Part shown: piece by piece, positions 10,655-22,600 of the stretch
How positions within the stretch are numbered: position 1 is the first letter of the stretch
How the letters are laid out: every line of letters begins with the position of its first letter
Source: Cenococcum geophilum 1.58
Lineage: Eukaryota; Ascomycota; Dothideomycetes; Gloniales; Gloniaceae
Assembly: GCA_001692895.1 (NCBI GenBank)
Contig: KV748253.1
Coordinates: forward strand, 733,511 to 797,510
Length of the DNA: 64,000 nt
Direction: 5' to 3'
Translations under genes and position numbers: made by a program
Notes under the pieces: model-generated
What the model was told of the DNA's origin: nothing
What the model saw: only the letters and a program-made list of their open reading frames with translations
Database searches by the model: none

Positions 10655-12103
10655 TTAGTCGTTAAGCCACGGATCCTTAAGCAATTGTTTGGCCGTCTGT
10701 CTGTCCTCTAGCCGCCATTGCAACATCTTTCTCATAAACTTGATAAATATCTCCTTATTCTTCCCCTTAAGATATTCTTCCGACTTCTCTAGGCTCGTAT
10801 CTTTCGGGATCCCCACGTCCGCTTTCCATTGTCCTGTTATAGCGTGAGAAAACTAGTGTATAATTGCATCGCAGAGCAGTTATCAAATGTACCGTCCTCT
10901 GTGAAAAATTCCGGGCTTTGTGTGCCGCGTTTAATTAAATTAAGTGGTGGTGGTCCTAGCAAGCCAATCACTTTAGAAAGATGGGTATGAGTTGCGTATT
11001 GCTTATATCCAAGGTTATATCCATGGAATAGGTGCTTGCCTTTGAACAAATCCCAGACCTAGTCGTTGATGATTAGCGAGTTTAGGCGTTTAGTAACTCC
11101 GGAGTAGTAAAGACCGAATGTACTATATAACCCACATTCTAGATATCGGTGGGGTAACTCCATTCAGCCTTAAGCATTACTTCTGGTGACCTATACACAT
11201 TGGGCTATGTGTTGTGATTTCTCTTCTTATCTCCACTAACAGCAGACCCGAAGTCGCTGAGAACAGCAGCGCCGAATTTCTTTGGAAGCTCGAAACGTCG
11301 TGACGCATATATTGGTGCATCATTAACAAACTTTCGCGGTAAAGGATGCTAAAGTTCCGCATTAGTGAAGGCATCAAGAATTAACTTATCGGCTATCTCT
11401 TGAAGAATGTTGTCTCCTTTGACGTCTAGCAATCTACAGGTCAGCGTTTACGATTGTCAAGTATTAAAAGCTTACATACCTGTGTGGATAAGCTTACATT
11501 CTATATGCAAGTAGTCAAGTGCAAGGAAAACTTGTATAAGACCTGCCCTTAGAAGCTCTTCTGTAAATCAATGTGCAGGATTTCGATAAAGGAGGTCACT
11601 AAAGGATTCCCACATGGGTTTCTAAACAAGGCATTGGTGATCCCCACCGGAGCGATGTATGGTGAAAATATCTAAGGCTGTCCTAACGTGGGCATACCCT
11701 GGATAAGACGAGTCGCCCTTACTCAACTGCTTATATATTTCAAACTCTTCTTTATTATCTTCATCGCGTGTATAGACCTTTAAGGTCACGTGTTGATGCG
11801 CTCCAAATTTGTTAGTTAAGCCTTTGTAGTTCTAGCTGGAAAAAGGAAGACTAATTGAAGGTCGCGGGTAAGCTATACTGTGGATGTCACGCCAAATCCT
11901 AGCTTGCCAATGACCTGGTACTTCGAATCAAATACTTCCCCTATGTTCACTAGATAATATCGTCCCAACTTGAATTCTTCGAATCGCTCCTTATCAAGAA
12001 TTTCTGAGGGTGCAAAGACCTTAAAGCCGGTAGTAAGAAATCGCAAGGGCGGAGAAGGAGCCCTTTGAAGGATACTCTTCCCCCATTTCAGCAAGCCAGC
12101 CAT
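10655..12103 (-). pseudogene. SRPK-like serine/threonine protein kinase, decayed
   Basis: SR-protein kinases of this class phosphorylate serines in RS-rich proteins, and many filamentous fungi carry expanded, variable sets. A plausible start is the ATG at 12103 (MAGLLKWGK), followed by RYYLVNIGEVFDSKYQVIGK and the glycine loop LGFGVTST. Downstream, split by introns, come the VAIK-like HVTLKVY, the catalytic loop HTDVKGDN (formed across an intron at 11426-11479), LSDFGSA, YRSPEVML, the insert-flanking GLLGPPPL, and the C-terminal MLQWRLEDRQTAKQLL ending DPWLND-stop at 10655. A second intron fits 11059-11123. At least six in-frame stops occur (for example TAG for the tryptophan after TSTV, near 11875, and for the W in DIWNVGY), nearly all C-to-T or G-to-A. 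It is therefore a pseudogene rather than a working kinase. Confidence 0.82.
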
Positions 12104-12631
12104 TAAGATGGCAGAAACGATCAGATGGGTCTTTTCAACGAAATCAACTCCTAGAACCTGTGACTTTAATGAGGGAGGACAGCCAAGGATGTAGAACGCG
12201 CATCTATCCACGCTAAGCCCTTTTGGATTCATCCTTGCGCAAGAGCTTCGCCGCACTCCAAACGCCTAGACATCAGGATACAGCTATTCACAGACGTGTT
12301 TAAGAAGAACTAGGTCGTCTCATCAAGGATAGGTAGCTACTACAGCTGCAGTGGCGATTGGTCCGTTATGTATCATTATATTCAGTCCTTCTCAGCCTCA
12401 CGTTCATCTCAACATGTTAAACTCCTCTAGAACTTAACAAGAAAGCGGCTGTCTTCGGTATGCCCAGCTCAAAATGTCTTAAAAGCATCCAGCACAGACC
12501 TTGGCTCAGTTCGGTGTCGTAAACAAACCTTTAGGCACTGTTGCAGCCGCCTTACTGTGCCCCCGCGTCACAATTAACGCCAAGGACACAACTTAGAGTG
12601 CGGAAATTTGTCAATACTGTGCCTCAGTGGG
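12104..12631. other. Unique region upstream of the kinase pseudogene
   Basis: About 530 bp of normal-composition DNA. An extension of the kinase frame upstream to about 12256 is open but shows no kinase similarity. No other gene, repeat or RNA was recognised. It ends at the TA target site of the second pogo element and would continue at 34146 if that element were absent. Confidence 0.45.
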
Positions 12632-12633
12632 TA

Positions 12634-12677
12634 ACGTAGCTGACCAGGAAGCGAGCCACCCCACGTAGCGAGCCACA
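12634..12677. repeat. Left terminal inverted repeat of the second pogo element
   Basis: A 44-bp sequence beginning ACGTAGCTGACCAGG and ending AGCGAGCCACA. It is the exact reverse complement of 34102-34145. TA precedes it. Confidence 0.93.
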
Positions 12678-12959
12678 TACAGGTGATATTTGATCAATTT
12701 ATAATAAAATAAACAACGAGCTTATATATATTCCAAATAGGCCAAATTGAAGCTTTTATACCACTATTTCGATCGTAATATTGCTTAAAATAATTTATCT
12801 ACGTTTTGGTGGTGATAGAGACCCGCGCGCCGACCAATCGCACGGGCGACTACCACATTCCTGCGACGTCCCCTTCCAGATCAACGACCCATTAATCCAC
12901 TTATTTACAGGCTGCGGATCACACCTAAATATATAAGAAAGGTGAGCCTAATCTTAATT

Positions 12960-13466
12960 ATACTTACTAGGGTTTAGAACGGCTCTGCTTAACATAGCGA
13001 CGTTAAGCTCTAGTAGAGTTGTTCCTTCCTTATACTCCCTTTAAGTCAACTTTTGTACGGAGGCCTCCTGCTTCTATAGATCTTTAGATTTTAATTAATC
13101 GACGTCCTCCTAACTAAGGACTCTGCCCTTACTAAGCAGTCGCCTGCTTAACTTCTTGTTAATACGAAAGCTTTAATATTTCCTATTTTCTTCCCTTTAG
13201 ATATAGGAGTCGGTCGCGAAGCCTATCAAAGCTTTAAAAAGCTTTTTAAGACATTACTAAGTCGGAGTCTCAAGCAGGCCGTTAAGTCGTGTAGTCGTTA
13301 ATTCGTTGATTTAATTATATAGAGATTTAATTTCCCTTATAGTTCTTAGCGTCTTTAGAGTGCGTAAAGTAGTAGGTGTATTTAATTCCTCTTTATTTTA
13401 GCTTTTAGAAGGCTCCGTATAGGTAAAAGTCTTTAAGACAGCAGTAGGATTATAAGGTAGAAGGCC
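12960..13466 (-). pseudogene. pogo transposase, C-terminal part (left of the giant insertion)
   Basis: Read on the minus strand, this continues the transposase begun at 34029. It gives GLLPYNPTAVLKTF directly at the insertion point, then LNTPTTLRTLKTL, and a K/R/E-rich C-terminal region ending around 12960. The GLxPYNP motif follows the DDE domain in pogo/Fot transposases. Removing 13469-32893 together with one TA copy puts this frame in phase with the N-terminal half through ...NAWKAI/GLLPYNP. Between 12678 and 12960 composition is close to normal and only weakly coding. Confidence 0.85.
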
Positions 13467-13468
13467 TA

Positions 13469-13493
13469 CGTTAGGAAAAAATTTACCAGCATT
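13469..13493. repeat. Left terminal inverted repeat of the giant element
   Basis: CGTYAGGAAAAAATTTACCAGCAT matches the inverse of 32869-32893, with one C/T difference. Beyond it, similarity to the MITE arms at 9207-9382 continues through CTTTTCTGCCATTTTAGC for about 65 bp. Confidence 0.88.
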
Positions 13494-14050
13494 TAATTTT
13501 ACTTTTCTGCCATTTTAGCATTTTCTAGCATTTCTAGCATTTCCTAGCATTTAGCTACCAAATGCCGCATTTAGAATTAAGTGTTAGCATTTAGCTACTA
13601 AGTGCTAACTATAAGATTACTAAGCATATATAAAAGTATAATTTTTATAATTTTTATATTTTATATACACTTTATTAATATTATTAATAAAAATTTAATA
13701 TTTTATATTTTATATATATTTTATTAATATTAGTAAGCATAGGGGGCGGGGCGGCATTATAAAAAAATTTACTAGTATCTTAAATTAGGTTTATGCTAAT
13801 TAAGTAATTTCGGTATTTAGCCGTATTTAGTTGCATTTTGCGGCTATATACTACACCGCCAATAATAATGCTGTAATTTGCGGCTAAACGCCGCCTTAAT
13901 AATAAAAGTGCTGCAAGCTACAGCTTAATGCTCTCTTAGAAATAATAATACTAAAAATATTTTGGTTAACTGAGTTTACTATATACGCTACGCTACTACC
14001 TATAAGTTACTAGAAGACACGTCCCTTGGCCTATATATACGCCACTATAT
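13494..14050. repeat. Left subterminal region with an internal second terminus
   Basis: This contains GCATTTCTAGC/GCATTTAGC units (13510-13610), an AT-only stretch in which a TTTATATTTTATATAY block occurs twice (about 13650-13735), a GGGGGCGGGGCGG tract (about 13742-13754), and at 13758-13781 a second copy of the terminal motif (AAAAAAATTTACTAGTAT), followed by GCGGCTAAA/GCATTTTGCGG units to about 13900. Nothing coding is visible. Confidence 0.6.
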
Positions 14051-14079
14051 AATTATAATAGGTTTCGCTATATAGCGGC

Positions 14080-17000
14080 TATATATAGTATTTAGAACTA
14101 TCTATAGTTATATTATACTCTTATAATTATTACCAGCATTAGATAGTCTTAGTATTTTCCTTCTTACCTTAGCCTACTTTTAAGCTTAAATCGGCCTTCT
14201 CCTTATATACTAACTTATGCAGTAACGACATAAATTTAGTTAACTTTAATATCCTTTACTCGATACTTAACTTCTAATTGGCTATAATAGTACTATAGTA
14301 GACAGGCTTAGTCTATTCTTATTAATCTATCTAAGCGAATAGTTACTTTACCTCCGAGAGCTTATGGCTTGGCTTAACTATAATAGTATAATTTGCGCGC
14401 TATAGGTTAATAGACAGCCTAATTAATATAAAGGTATAAAGTAAGATCTACTTAGAGTTATTAGTGTCGAAGGTTTACCTAGCCTCGGCCTTCTTAATAT
14501 TAGATATACCAGCTATATAGCGGAGCACCTTATCTTTACCGTATTCTTTATATAGCCTATTAAACTAACAAGCTAGTATAAGAGGTAAGCAAGTAGTAAT
14601 AATAATCTTATACGCTAAACTATCCGTTTATTTTTCAATATAAACGCAATTATAGATTTTTTTAGCTTAAAAGAACTTTACATTCTATTAAAAATAGTAG
14701 TTAAGTATATTGGTAAACTCCTTACTAAGCGGGTTAGTAGTCTACTTAGTAATAATTGGGTCCTTAAGTATACAACTCTAAGTTTTTAGGTGTTTATTAT
14801 TGGACTTATTAAACTTATTGGACTTAATTATAATAGGGGCATGCTGGTCCCAGTATTAGATAACCTAGGCTACGCTTGCTACTGTTTTCGCGTTAGTGTA
14901 TAACTTAGCTTAGGTAAGTTTTAGTATCTCGGGTTTAGTATTTAGATTGCTACTATCTTCCTCCTATATAGCCAGAAGTTCCTTATATCAGCGCCTCTAC
15001 TCTATCCTCACTCAGTCCTCTATAGCTATAATTATAGCTACCTTAGTGTTATTAGGGTTGGCCTATAATATAACTAATTTAAGATAGCTGTTCTTTAGGA
15101 TAAGCTTTTGCTGGTTAAACTAGAGTGTTAACTCCCCTCTATATATCTAAAACGTTAAAATAACTATGCGGAAAAATATAGCCAGTTTGCCGAATTTCCT
15201 ATCTACTATTACTCTGGCTGGGTTAGTTTTCGCATCCTTATAGAGACAGTTAAATTCCTTCTTCTTTAGCTGGATGTTTTCTTCTTTAAGCTTAAGCAGT
15301 ACTTTAAACTCTGTTCCCTTTAGCTTATTAGCTTCTTCCTACTTTAGCCTCTTTAATCCTGCCATAATAAACCATATTAGTTATATTGGGTTTCCGTTAT
15401 TAGGCGTACTAGACGCACCCTATATGGCAGGGCTGCGATTATATACGATATAGTACTCCTTAACCACATCCTTAATAAATAACATTAAGACTCTACTAGT
15501 CGCGTCTAGGTGGCATTTATCCTAGAGGATACGCCTAACCTATATTGCACTCTTTAATTTCTAATACGTTCTAGGGGATCGGCTATTTAGGTGTTTCTAT
15601 ATATTAATTTATATAGTAATAAACCCGCGTATTAGTTATGTGGTAATATAATTTTATATAGTGATTAAAAGAAATCAGGTTGAGTGTCTTAGCGCTAATA
15701 GTTCCGTTATATTGGGGGTAGGGCTATAATTGTTCTTAAACCTAGCTTTACCCTATAGGTATAATAGGAGAGCCTTACTAACTAGATATATATCGTTGTT
15801 ATTCTCCTATTATTCCTTATTAGTCTACTTAAGAGCCTTACGGATTTACGGCTATTTATCCTTTTTTAGTTTACCAAATATTTTAACTTTATTATAGCTA
15901 GGGGCGAGAATTGTAATCTAGGGCGGGTTGGGGCGCTTTATAATCGCGCTGTCTTATAATATTACACTCGCGTCCTTTAGAAATCCTAGTAGGCCTAGGG
16001 TCGGCGTAAGGACGACTAAGCAGCCTTGCTGTGGGTCTATAGGGTATAGCTTCTTAGGGTTGTCTTCGTAGTAGTATATAATTAGCTGCTTTGCTACCTA
16101 TAGGCATTTTAAATCCAGTAGATATATCTTAGGTAGGTAGTAGGTTACATCCCTAGCAGCTCGGGCCTCTTAAACGTCTATTACGTTCTAATAATAAAAG
16201 TAGTTTATTAGCTATTAAGTGATTATTTATATAGTCTTGCCCGCGCTGGGTTCGTCTATATAGATACCGCCTCCTTTAATTATCCTCTCTTACTTAAATG
16301 CCCAAGCTATATATACCACTTAGTATGGGCTAAATTTGAAGCCTAATACGAGGCCCTAATTAGGGAGTTCGATTAGGGCGGTTTTAAAGAGTGCTTTTAA
16401 TAAGATAAGTAGGAAATACTTTAGAGTAAGTAGAAGATCTGCCTCCATTATATGCGCTAGTACGCTATTTAGGTTGTCCTTCCTAGCCTTATAGAGCTAG
16501 GCTAAGAAAGTTTACTAGTTAAGTTCTTCCTCTGCGTCTATATTTTGGTTATTATTATTAACTAAATCCTCGTCTTGGTCGCTATTATTAACCAAATCCT
16601 TATCTTTATCTCCACTCTCTATGCCCTTAAAGTTAGTGTAATATAGGAACTAATTATTGTGTCTACTAGCACGTTACGGCAATTTACTGTCCTCTGCGGT
16701 AATATCTTAAGGGATATTAACGGTTAGTAATATAATAGTAGGGTCGTCTATTATATTGTTAGGCTAGTATATACCTTTAGGTTTAATAATAAATTGCGGC
16801 GATTTGCTATTATCTGCGGTAATTTCTCTAGTACCGCTGTTACTTACTAATATAGGCTTATAGGTAAATAGGTTACGTCTTCCCTTTACTAATCACCTTC
16901 TGCGCATAACTGGCTTATTATTACTATTTTCCATAAAGGTGCCTGCCGCTAATTCTGCTTAAGGGCGTTTCCTACTTTTATTTAGGTTGGCCTTGCAACT

Positions 17001-18150
17001 ATTTAACTTCCCGGGCAGGGCTGGCTTGCTTTTATTGTCTTTCGCTAGGGCACTTATTACCAATTTTAATTAAGGCCACTTATTATATCTACCCGATTTA
17101 GTCTTGCTATTGTTTGATTTCTTATATCTAACAGGCTCGCCCTCGCTATCTTTATTAGAGCTATATACTGCTAATCCTAAATAACTCCGCTTCTTACCTT
17201 CTCCTAGTTTACTCTTACCGCTAGCCTTACGCGGCGTTAGGACTTACTAGCTATCTTTTACACTACGTCTATCGCGTCTAGGCGCCTTAGATTTAATGGC
17301 TAGTAGTGTATTATTAGTGGTAGTGACTTAGGAGTTTAAGCTAGGAGGCGAGAGTAATGCTACGAGTACGGCCTCCTTTATACTATTTCGCGCCATTTCG
17401 CTAAGAGCTGCAATAAGTATGCCCTCTAACCGTATTGCAAGGTTTTTATATCTCTACGGCGATATATAGATATTCTTTTTAGGCGGACCGTTAATGTTAA
17501 GCTCTATATAGGCTCATAGTTCCTCCTATAGCTTACTTAGAGCTATATATAGGTTTCCACTTATTAGATATAAGACTTAGACTACCCCAACTATTAACCT
17601 ACCCGTTAAGCCTGTAGATTAGATTTTAATCTTAATATCTTCTATATTAATTACGTTACTTACCGCTAGGGTTGCTGGCTAAGGCGAAGGGATATCGTAT
17701 AGTGGGGTTGTGGTAACGTCTATGGGCTATATCGTATATAGCAGCTAAAGTGGCGTTGTCTTATCTTATGCTTCAGTCTTTAAGGGTAACGTATATTTAC
17801 GCAGAGCATGCCTACTCTTAAAGGTACTTAGTACCCTCCTTACGCGATTAGAATAAGCACTTCCTATAATTTTTAGGATTACCTACAGTTTCTAATCCGG
17901 TAGAGCATTGGTAAATTACAGAAGTTGCTTATAAAACTCCTTAACGTGCCCTTCTTTCATTATTATAGAGTTACCGCGATATATTACGTGCTTAGGCTTA
18001 ACTTTAATCACAACATCTTTAACCTTCTCTTTTAGTCTATTATAGTTTTTAATGCTTATTCCAAAGCCTTAGGCAATATCCATATCTTTAGTCGGCTTTA
18101 GGTTCGCCTTATACCACACGTCCGGCTTTGCCTATAGTTGCGTCATTATT
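14080..18150 (-). pseudogene. SNF2-like ATPase relic in the giant element
   Basis: SNF2-family proteins use ATP to move along DNA or remodel nucleosomes. Read on the minus strand through TAG/TAA codons, a long frame starts near 18150 with a charged, low-complexity N-terminal third (to about 16550). It then gives the SNF2 entry motif FKFSPYQVVYIAWAFKQER, followed by GGIYIDEPSAGKTIQII (near 16250-16330), a Walker A in which DExGxGKT reads DEPSAGKT. Near 14250-14400 it gives the C-terminal helicase signature SINLQRANYTIIVKPSHKL, then QIDQQEQTKPV and EQRIL, corresponding to motifs V-VI. I could not identify the DEAH box with confidence. Orientation is opposite to the transposase. Many RIP-type stops make it inactive. 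Confidence 0.75.
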
Positions 18151-18567
18151 AAGTCGCTTATTTAGTTAGGTACGTATAATATTACGGCATATATCAAGTA
18201 AAAGGTAACTATTAAAGCAAAAGGGCTTTATATAGTAGCTGGCTATCGCTGAGATAGAAGGTAGGGTAAGTAAAGTTAATTAAGAAGAGGTAAAGAGGTA
18301 AATCTTGCAATTACCCGCACGTACCCGCATAGAGGTAAAATTGGCTATAGTTTGTTACTACTAGTTAGGGTAAATACGGCTAGACTTAGTACTGTGCAGT
18401 TAAATAAGGGCATAATTATATAACTTATAGGGACTACCCTACCTAGCCTGTTTAGGGCTAGGTGGCGGTCTAGTACCGCTAAACTTTTATAGTTTTTAAT
18501 ATAAGCGATTTATTAAGTGCCTGTAAAGGGGTAACTAGTTATTATAGTATAGTAGACTATAGAAGGT

Positions 18568-18891
18568 TATAGGCGTTACTATATTTCTTATTATTATATA
18601 GAGTTGGTATATATGCGCGCCGCTAGAGTTAGAGGGCTGGCCTACGTCTATATATACAGGCTCTATCACTACAAAGTGTTTGCTATATAATAGGTGGTAT
18701 TTCTAGTAGACAGTAACGTATTGCACTTATTATAGGCGTTACTATATTTCTTATTATTATACAAAGTTAGTAGATATACGCGCTACTAGAGTTAGAGGGC
18801 TAACCTATATCTATATATGCGGACTCTATTACTGCGAAGTGCTTAGTATATAATAGGTAGTACTTCTAGTAGACGGCGATGTATTATACTC
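18568..18891. repeat. Tandem duplication, two 162-bp units
   Basis: The unit starting TTATAGGCGTTACTATATTT at 18568 is repeated from 18730, with C/T and G/A differences. It lies in the non-coding interval (about 18200-19600) between the divergently transcribed ATPase and helicase frames of the giant element, where a shared promoter region would be expected. The rest of that interval shows only GCATTTTGCGG units near 19088-19125, like those at the element ends. Confidence 0.78.
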
Positions 18892-19659
18892 ACTTTATAA
18901 TTGTTAGTGTTATTATTATACTATATAGCACTTAAGGGCCTATTAGATAAGTCTATCCGGAATAATAATTATTTAGTACGCGGGATTTATGTCTGTATAT
19001 AAATATCTAGTGCTTATTTAAACGCATGTCTACTATAAAAGGTAGCAGGAGGTTTTATATCTTATATTATAAGTTTATATAATTAATAGCATTTTGCGGC
19101 ATTTTGCGGCATTTTAGGGCATTTTAAGATAATAGACATATTGTATATACCAGCATCTAGCCGCTTAGCAACGTTAACTTATCTCACTATTTATCTATTT
19201 AGTGTTATATAAAAGGTTAGTATTCTACTATAGTATTTATTACGTTAAAGTCTCTTAAATTTAATATCTTTATTTTAGATCTGTTTAAAACTATATACAG
19301 TTTTATAATATCCCGCTCCCCACCCAGTACTCTAGTAAGAGATTATTTAGTTAATAATGCCTTTTCTCTTACTAATTAAGGGAGGAAAAGACTTATACTT
19401 TCTAGCAGTGGCAGGCTGTACTTATTAGTGATATTTTTAACAGATTACGGTGTTTAAGTTTCCGTTTACCTATAACGTAATTAGCCTGCCTATAGTAAAG
19501 TGCTTTTACTTTACTACTTACTTCTCTTTTCCTTTACCCTTTTATACATTTATATGCTTATATTATAAACTATAAAAGCTTAATAGTGCTAGACTATTGC
19601 CTAGCCTATATTAAGAGATAGGCTAAGTAGGGTAGTTCCCATAACTTATACTATACCGC

Positions 19660-22600
19660 GTCTTCCTTTATAGGTTGGTCTTATTACTATAGATTTACCC
19701 TTATACGCGTTTAACCTACAAAGTATATAACTATATGCTTTACCGCCAAGGCCTTACTTATATAATTTTATTAGGGCGTGCCTTATTTCTTTACCTTTAC
19801 TAATTAACCTAACTTTACTAACTACCTACCCTTACTCCTACCCTACTAGTATCTACCTTTATAACCAGTGCCTCTGTAGATCTATTTAAGCTATAGAGCC
19901 TTATAATATAGTAAGTTAGCTACCTTATCTTTGGCCTTAGCTATATAATAAAGGGTCTATATTTACTAATACGTTTATATAGACTACTACTTAATATAGC
20001 CTGCTACCAAAATGGACCTACCCACTAATTATTTATAACTCGCGACGTTAACTATATCTATAACCATAAAAAGTTTACTAAGGGCATTGTAGTTTTTAAG
20101 ATTGCCTTAACTATAGCGACTATAGGCTCTAGTGTCTCGTAAGGTAACGGTAAAGGCCCTACGCTTAATAAGCCTTTTCTTCTAGAGCTTGGCAGTCTAT
20201 ACCTCTCAGCTAACAACGCTCTAAAATACTATCTCTGTTTATCTACCGGCCATATACGCGCTGATTATCCTCTTAAGAAAGCCTCTTAACTTTATTACGG
20301 CTATAGTAAGGCCGGTTATCTTAAAGCTAACTACCTTAACCCTATATATAATAATTGTAGGGAAGCCGGTTATCTTAAGAGCAACTATTCTAGTATAACG
20401 TGTAACTAATATAGTGCCATAGGCTATAGAAAGCGAGACTGTCCCTAGCTATTAGGTAAGAAGAAGCGGACTTACCTAAACTATAGCTCCCTAAACTATT
20501 AAACTGTCTTCTATAGTTAGGTATATAAGAACTGCGGAGTTATAGGGTATAATATTAATAATTGCATAAGTAGACCTACTTTAATTTAGGTAATAGACGC
20601 CGTAACCGCTCTAGGTAAGGTAGATGCACTAGGTACTACCGCTTTAAATATAGCTACTACCTCTCTGTCGCCTAAACCTCTTAATATAGCTAGCTTCCAT
20701 CCGGTAGCGGATAGCCTAGTAAATAATCTAGATACCTATATAGAGGATAGCAATTCCGTAATAGCCGAACCTTTAAATATACTCCAGCTTTTAAACAACG
20801 ACTATCTTATAGTTTAGTTTGTTATATAAATTATCGAAAAGTATATTATAGTATATAGTATTATATTCTAGGTATCTTATAAAACTAGTAAAATGCCTAC
20901 TTATCGTTTATATAAGACGGCGTCTATCTAATTTACGGATACTAATATTACCGGCAACGTTGAGGTTAATACTACTAATACTACTTCTCTGGTTACTTAA
21001 CAACTGTTATATCTAACCACGCTTAAGTATCTTACTCGCATTCTCCCGCAAGATGCCATAATCCTACGACTTTACTATATTAGGTTCGTTGTTGCCTCTA
21101 ATAAACTTATACTAGGTACGCGTACGTTGCTTAATAAGTACTTCTTTATTAATGGGGACTTCGGCCTATTTACGCCGCAAATCTATAAAGCTCGGGATAT
21201 GCTATTAAATAGTCCTACAGTCATTGTCTACTTCTTTATACTAGGCACTAAATAGCTTAATAGTTATATCGCGAGCCTAAACGCAAGCCTATAATAGCAG
21301 AGCGTTAATAATCCTTTAGGTCGCTAGTGGAAGAACTATAATATAAATATCCAGCTTAGCATATAGCTTTTAGTAAAGGACCGACTATTATATAAAATCC
21401 CCGCGAGGTATTAGTTTAATAGCGTTCTTAAGTATTTTACGGTCTAATTCTATACTGCAGTCGCAAGCCTTAAGGCCGTTAATTAGAACCCCTAGGTACC
21501 TACTATTATTCGTCTTATTATCTTCCTAGGTGGCGTAGACTAAGTCTACTACGCTGCCATCTAGATGGTTAATGGTCTTACCCTTTACACTAACTCTATT
21601 ATCGATATTTTATTTCTAGGTAAAGACACAGATAGCTAGGCTAGCTAGAAAGGAGTTATTGTTAATACCACTCCCTTTAGCTCCGGCTATAACTACTATA
21701 CTTTTATCTTTTAACTATAGGTAGGTTATAAGTTTATACTAAACCCCATATTCGCTCCAGAGCATATCCTAAGCAGTAACGACTTTATAATAGTTAGTGA
21801 CCTAAGTAAGGCCCTAATTATAGCATAGGGTATTAAATGTCTTATAACTAAGCATGTCCCTAAGGTTAGAATCTCCCAAGAGATTAATACTCTACGCCAC
21901 TTATAGCAAGGAGGCGATAGTTTCTATATTAAGCGCCAAATTACGCTATCTAATAACTTTACAGATCTCCCGCGTATTAATTACTTTAACTGCGATATTA
22001 CTAAGTATAGGAAGAACTTGGTTAATAATGCTCTTAAGGCTATCTTACCGCTACTTAATAAAGAGTAAATAAGTGCCTATACTGCGCTTAAACATATAAT
22101 AGGCGGTATTTTGCTAATATAAGGCCCCGGTAGTGTCAGGAAATTAACCTTCCTAACTATCTTAGTACAATACTAGTATCAACTTAGGTCGCCCTAGTAG
22201 GATCCTACTAGAATCTGGGTCCTATCGCCGTTTAATCGCTAACTAAATATACTGGCTAAGATAATTAATAATACGCTTATAGAGGACTATAAGGCACTAA
22301 TTATGCAAGGCCGTTCCGCTAAATTTCCTATCGTCCTTCGCCGCTATATACGCTTAATGGAAACTAAGGTCTATAAGCGGGATACCATTATATAGCGAAT
22401 AGCGGTAGGTATTAACACTCGTCCTAAGTATTTTAAGGAATAGGATAACTATGCTATAATTAATAAGGACGCGTCTATGCTAAATATAGCATTCCTACTC
22501 TACCGTACGTTTAAGGCTAGTAATGCCACCGGCTTTAATAAGCGGTTATAGGTTATAGATTTGTCTAAAGGTTAGTAGTTATTACGCCTTATAGGTGTCC

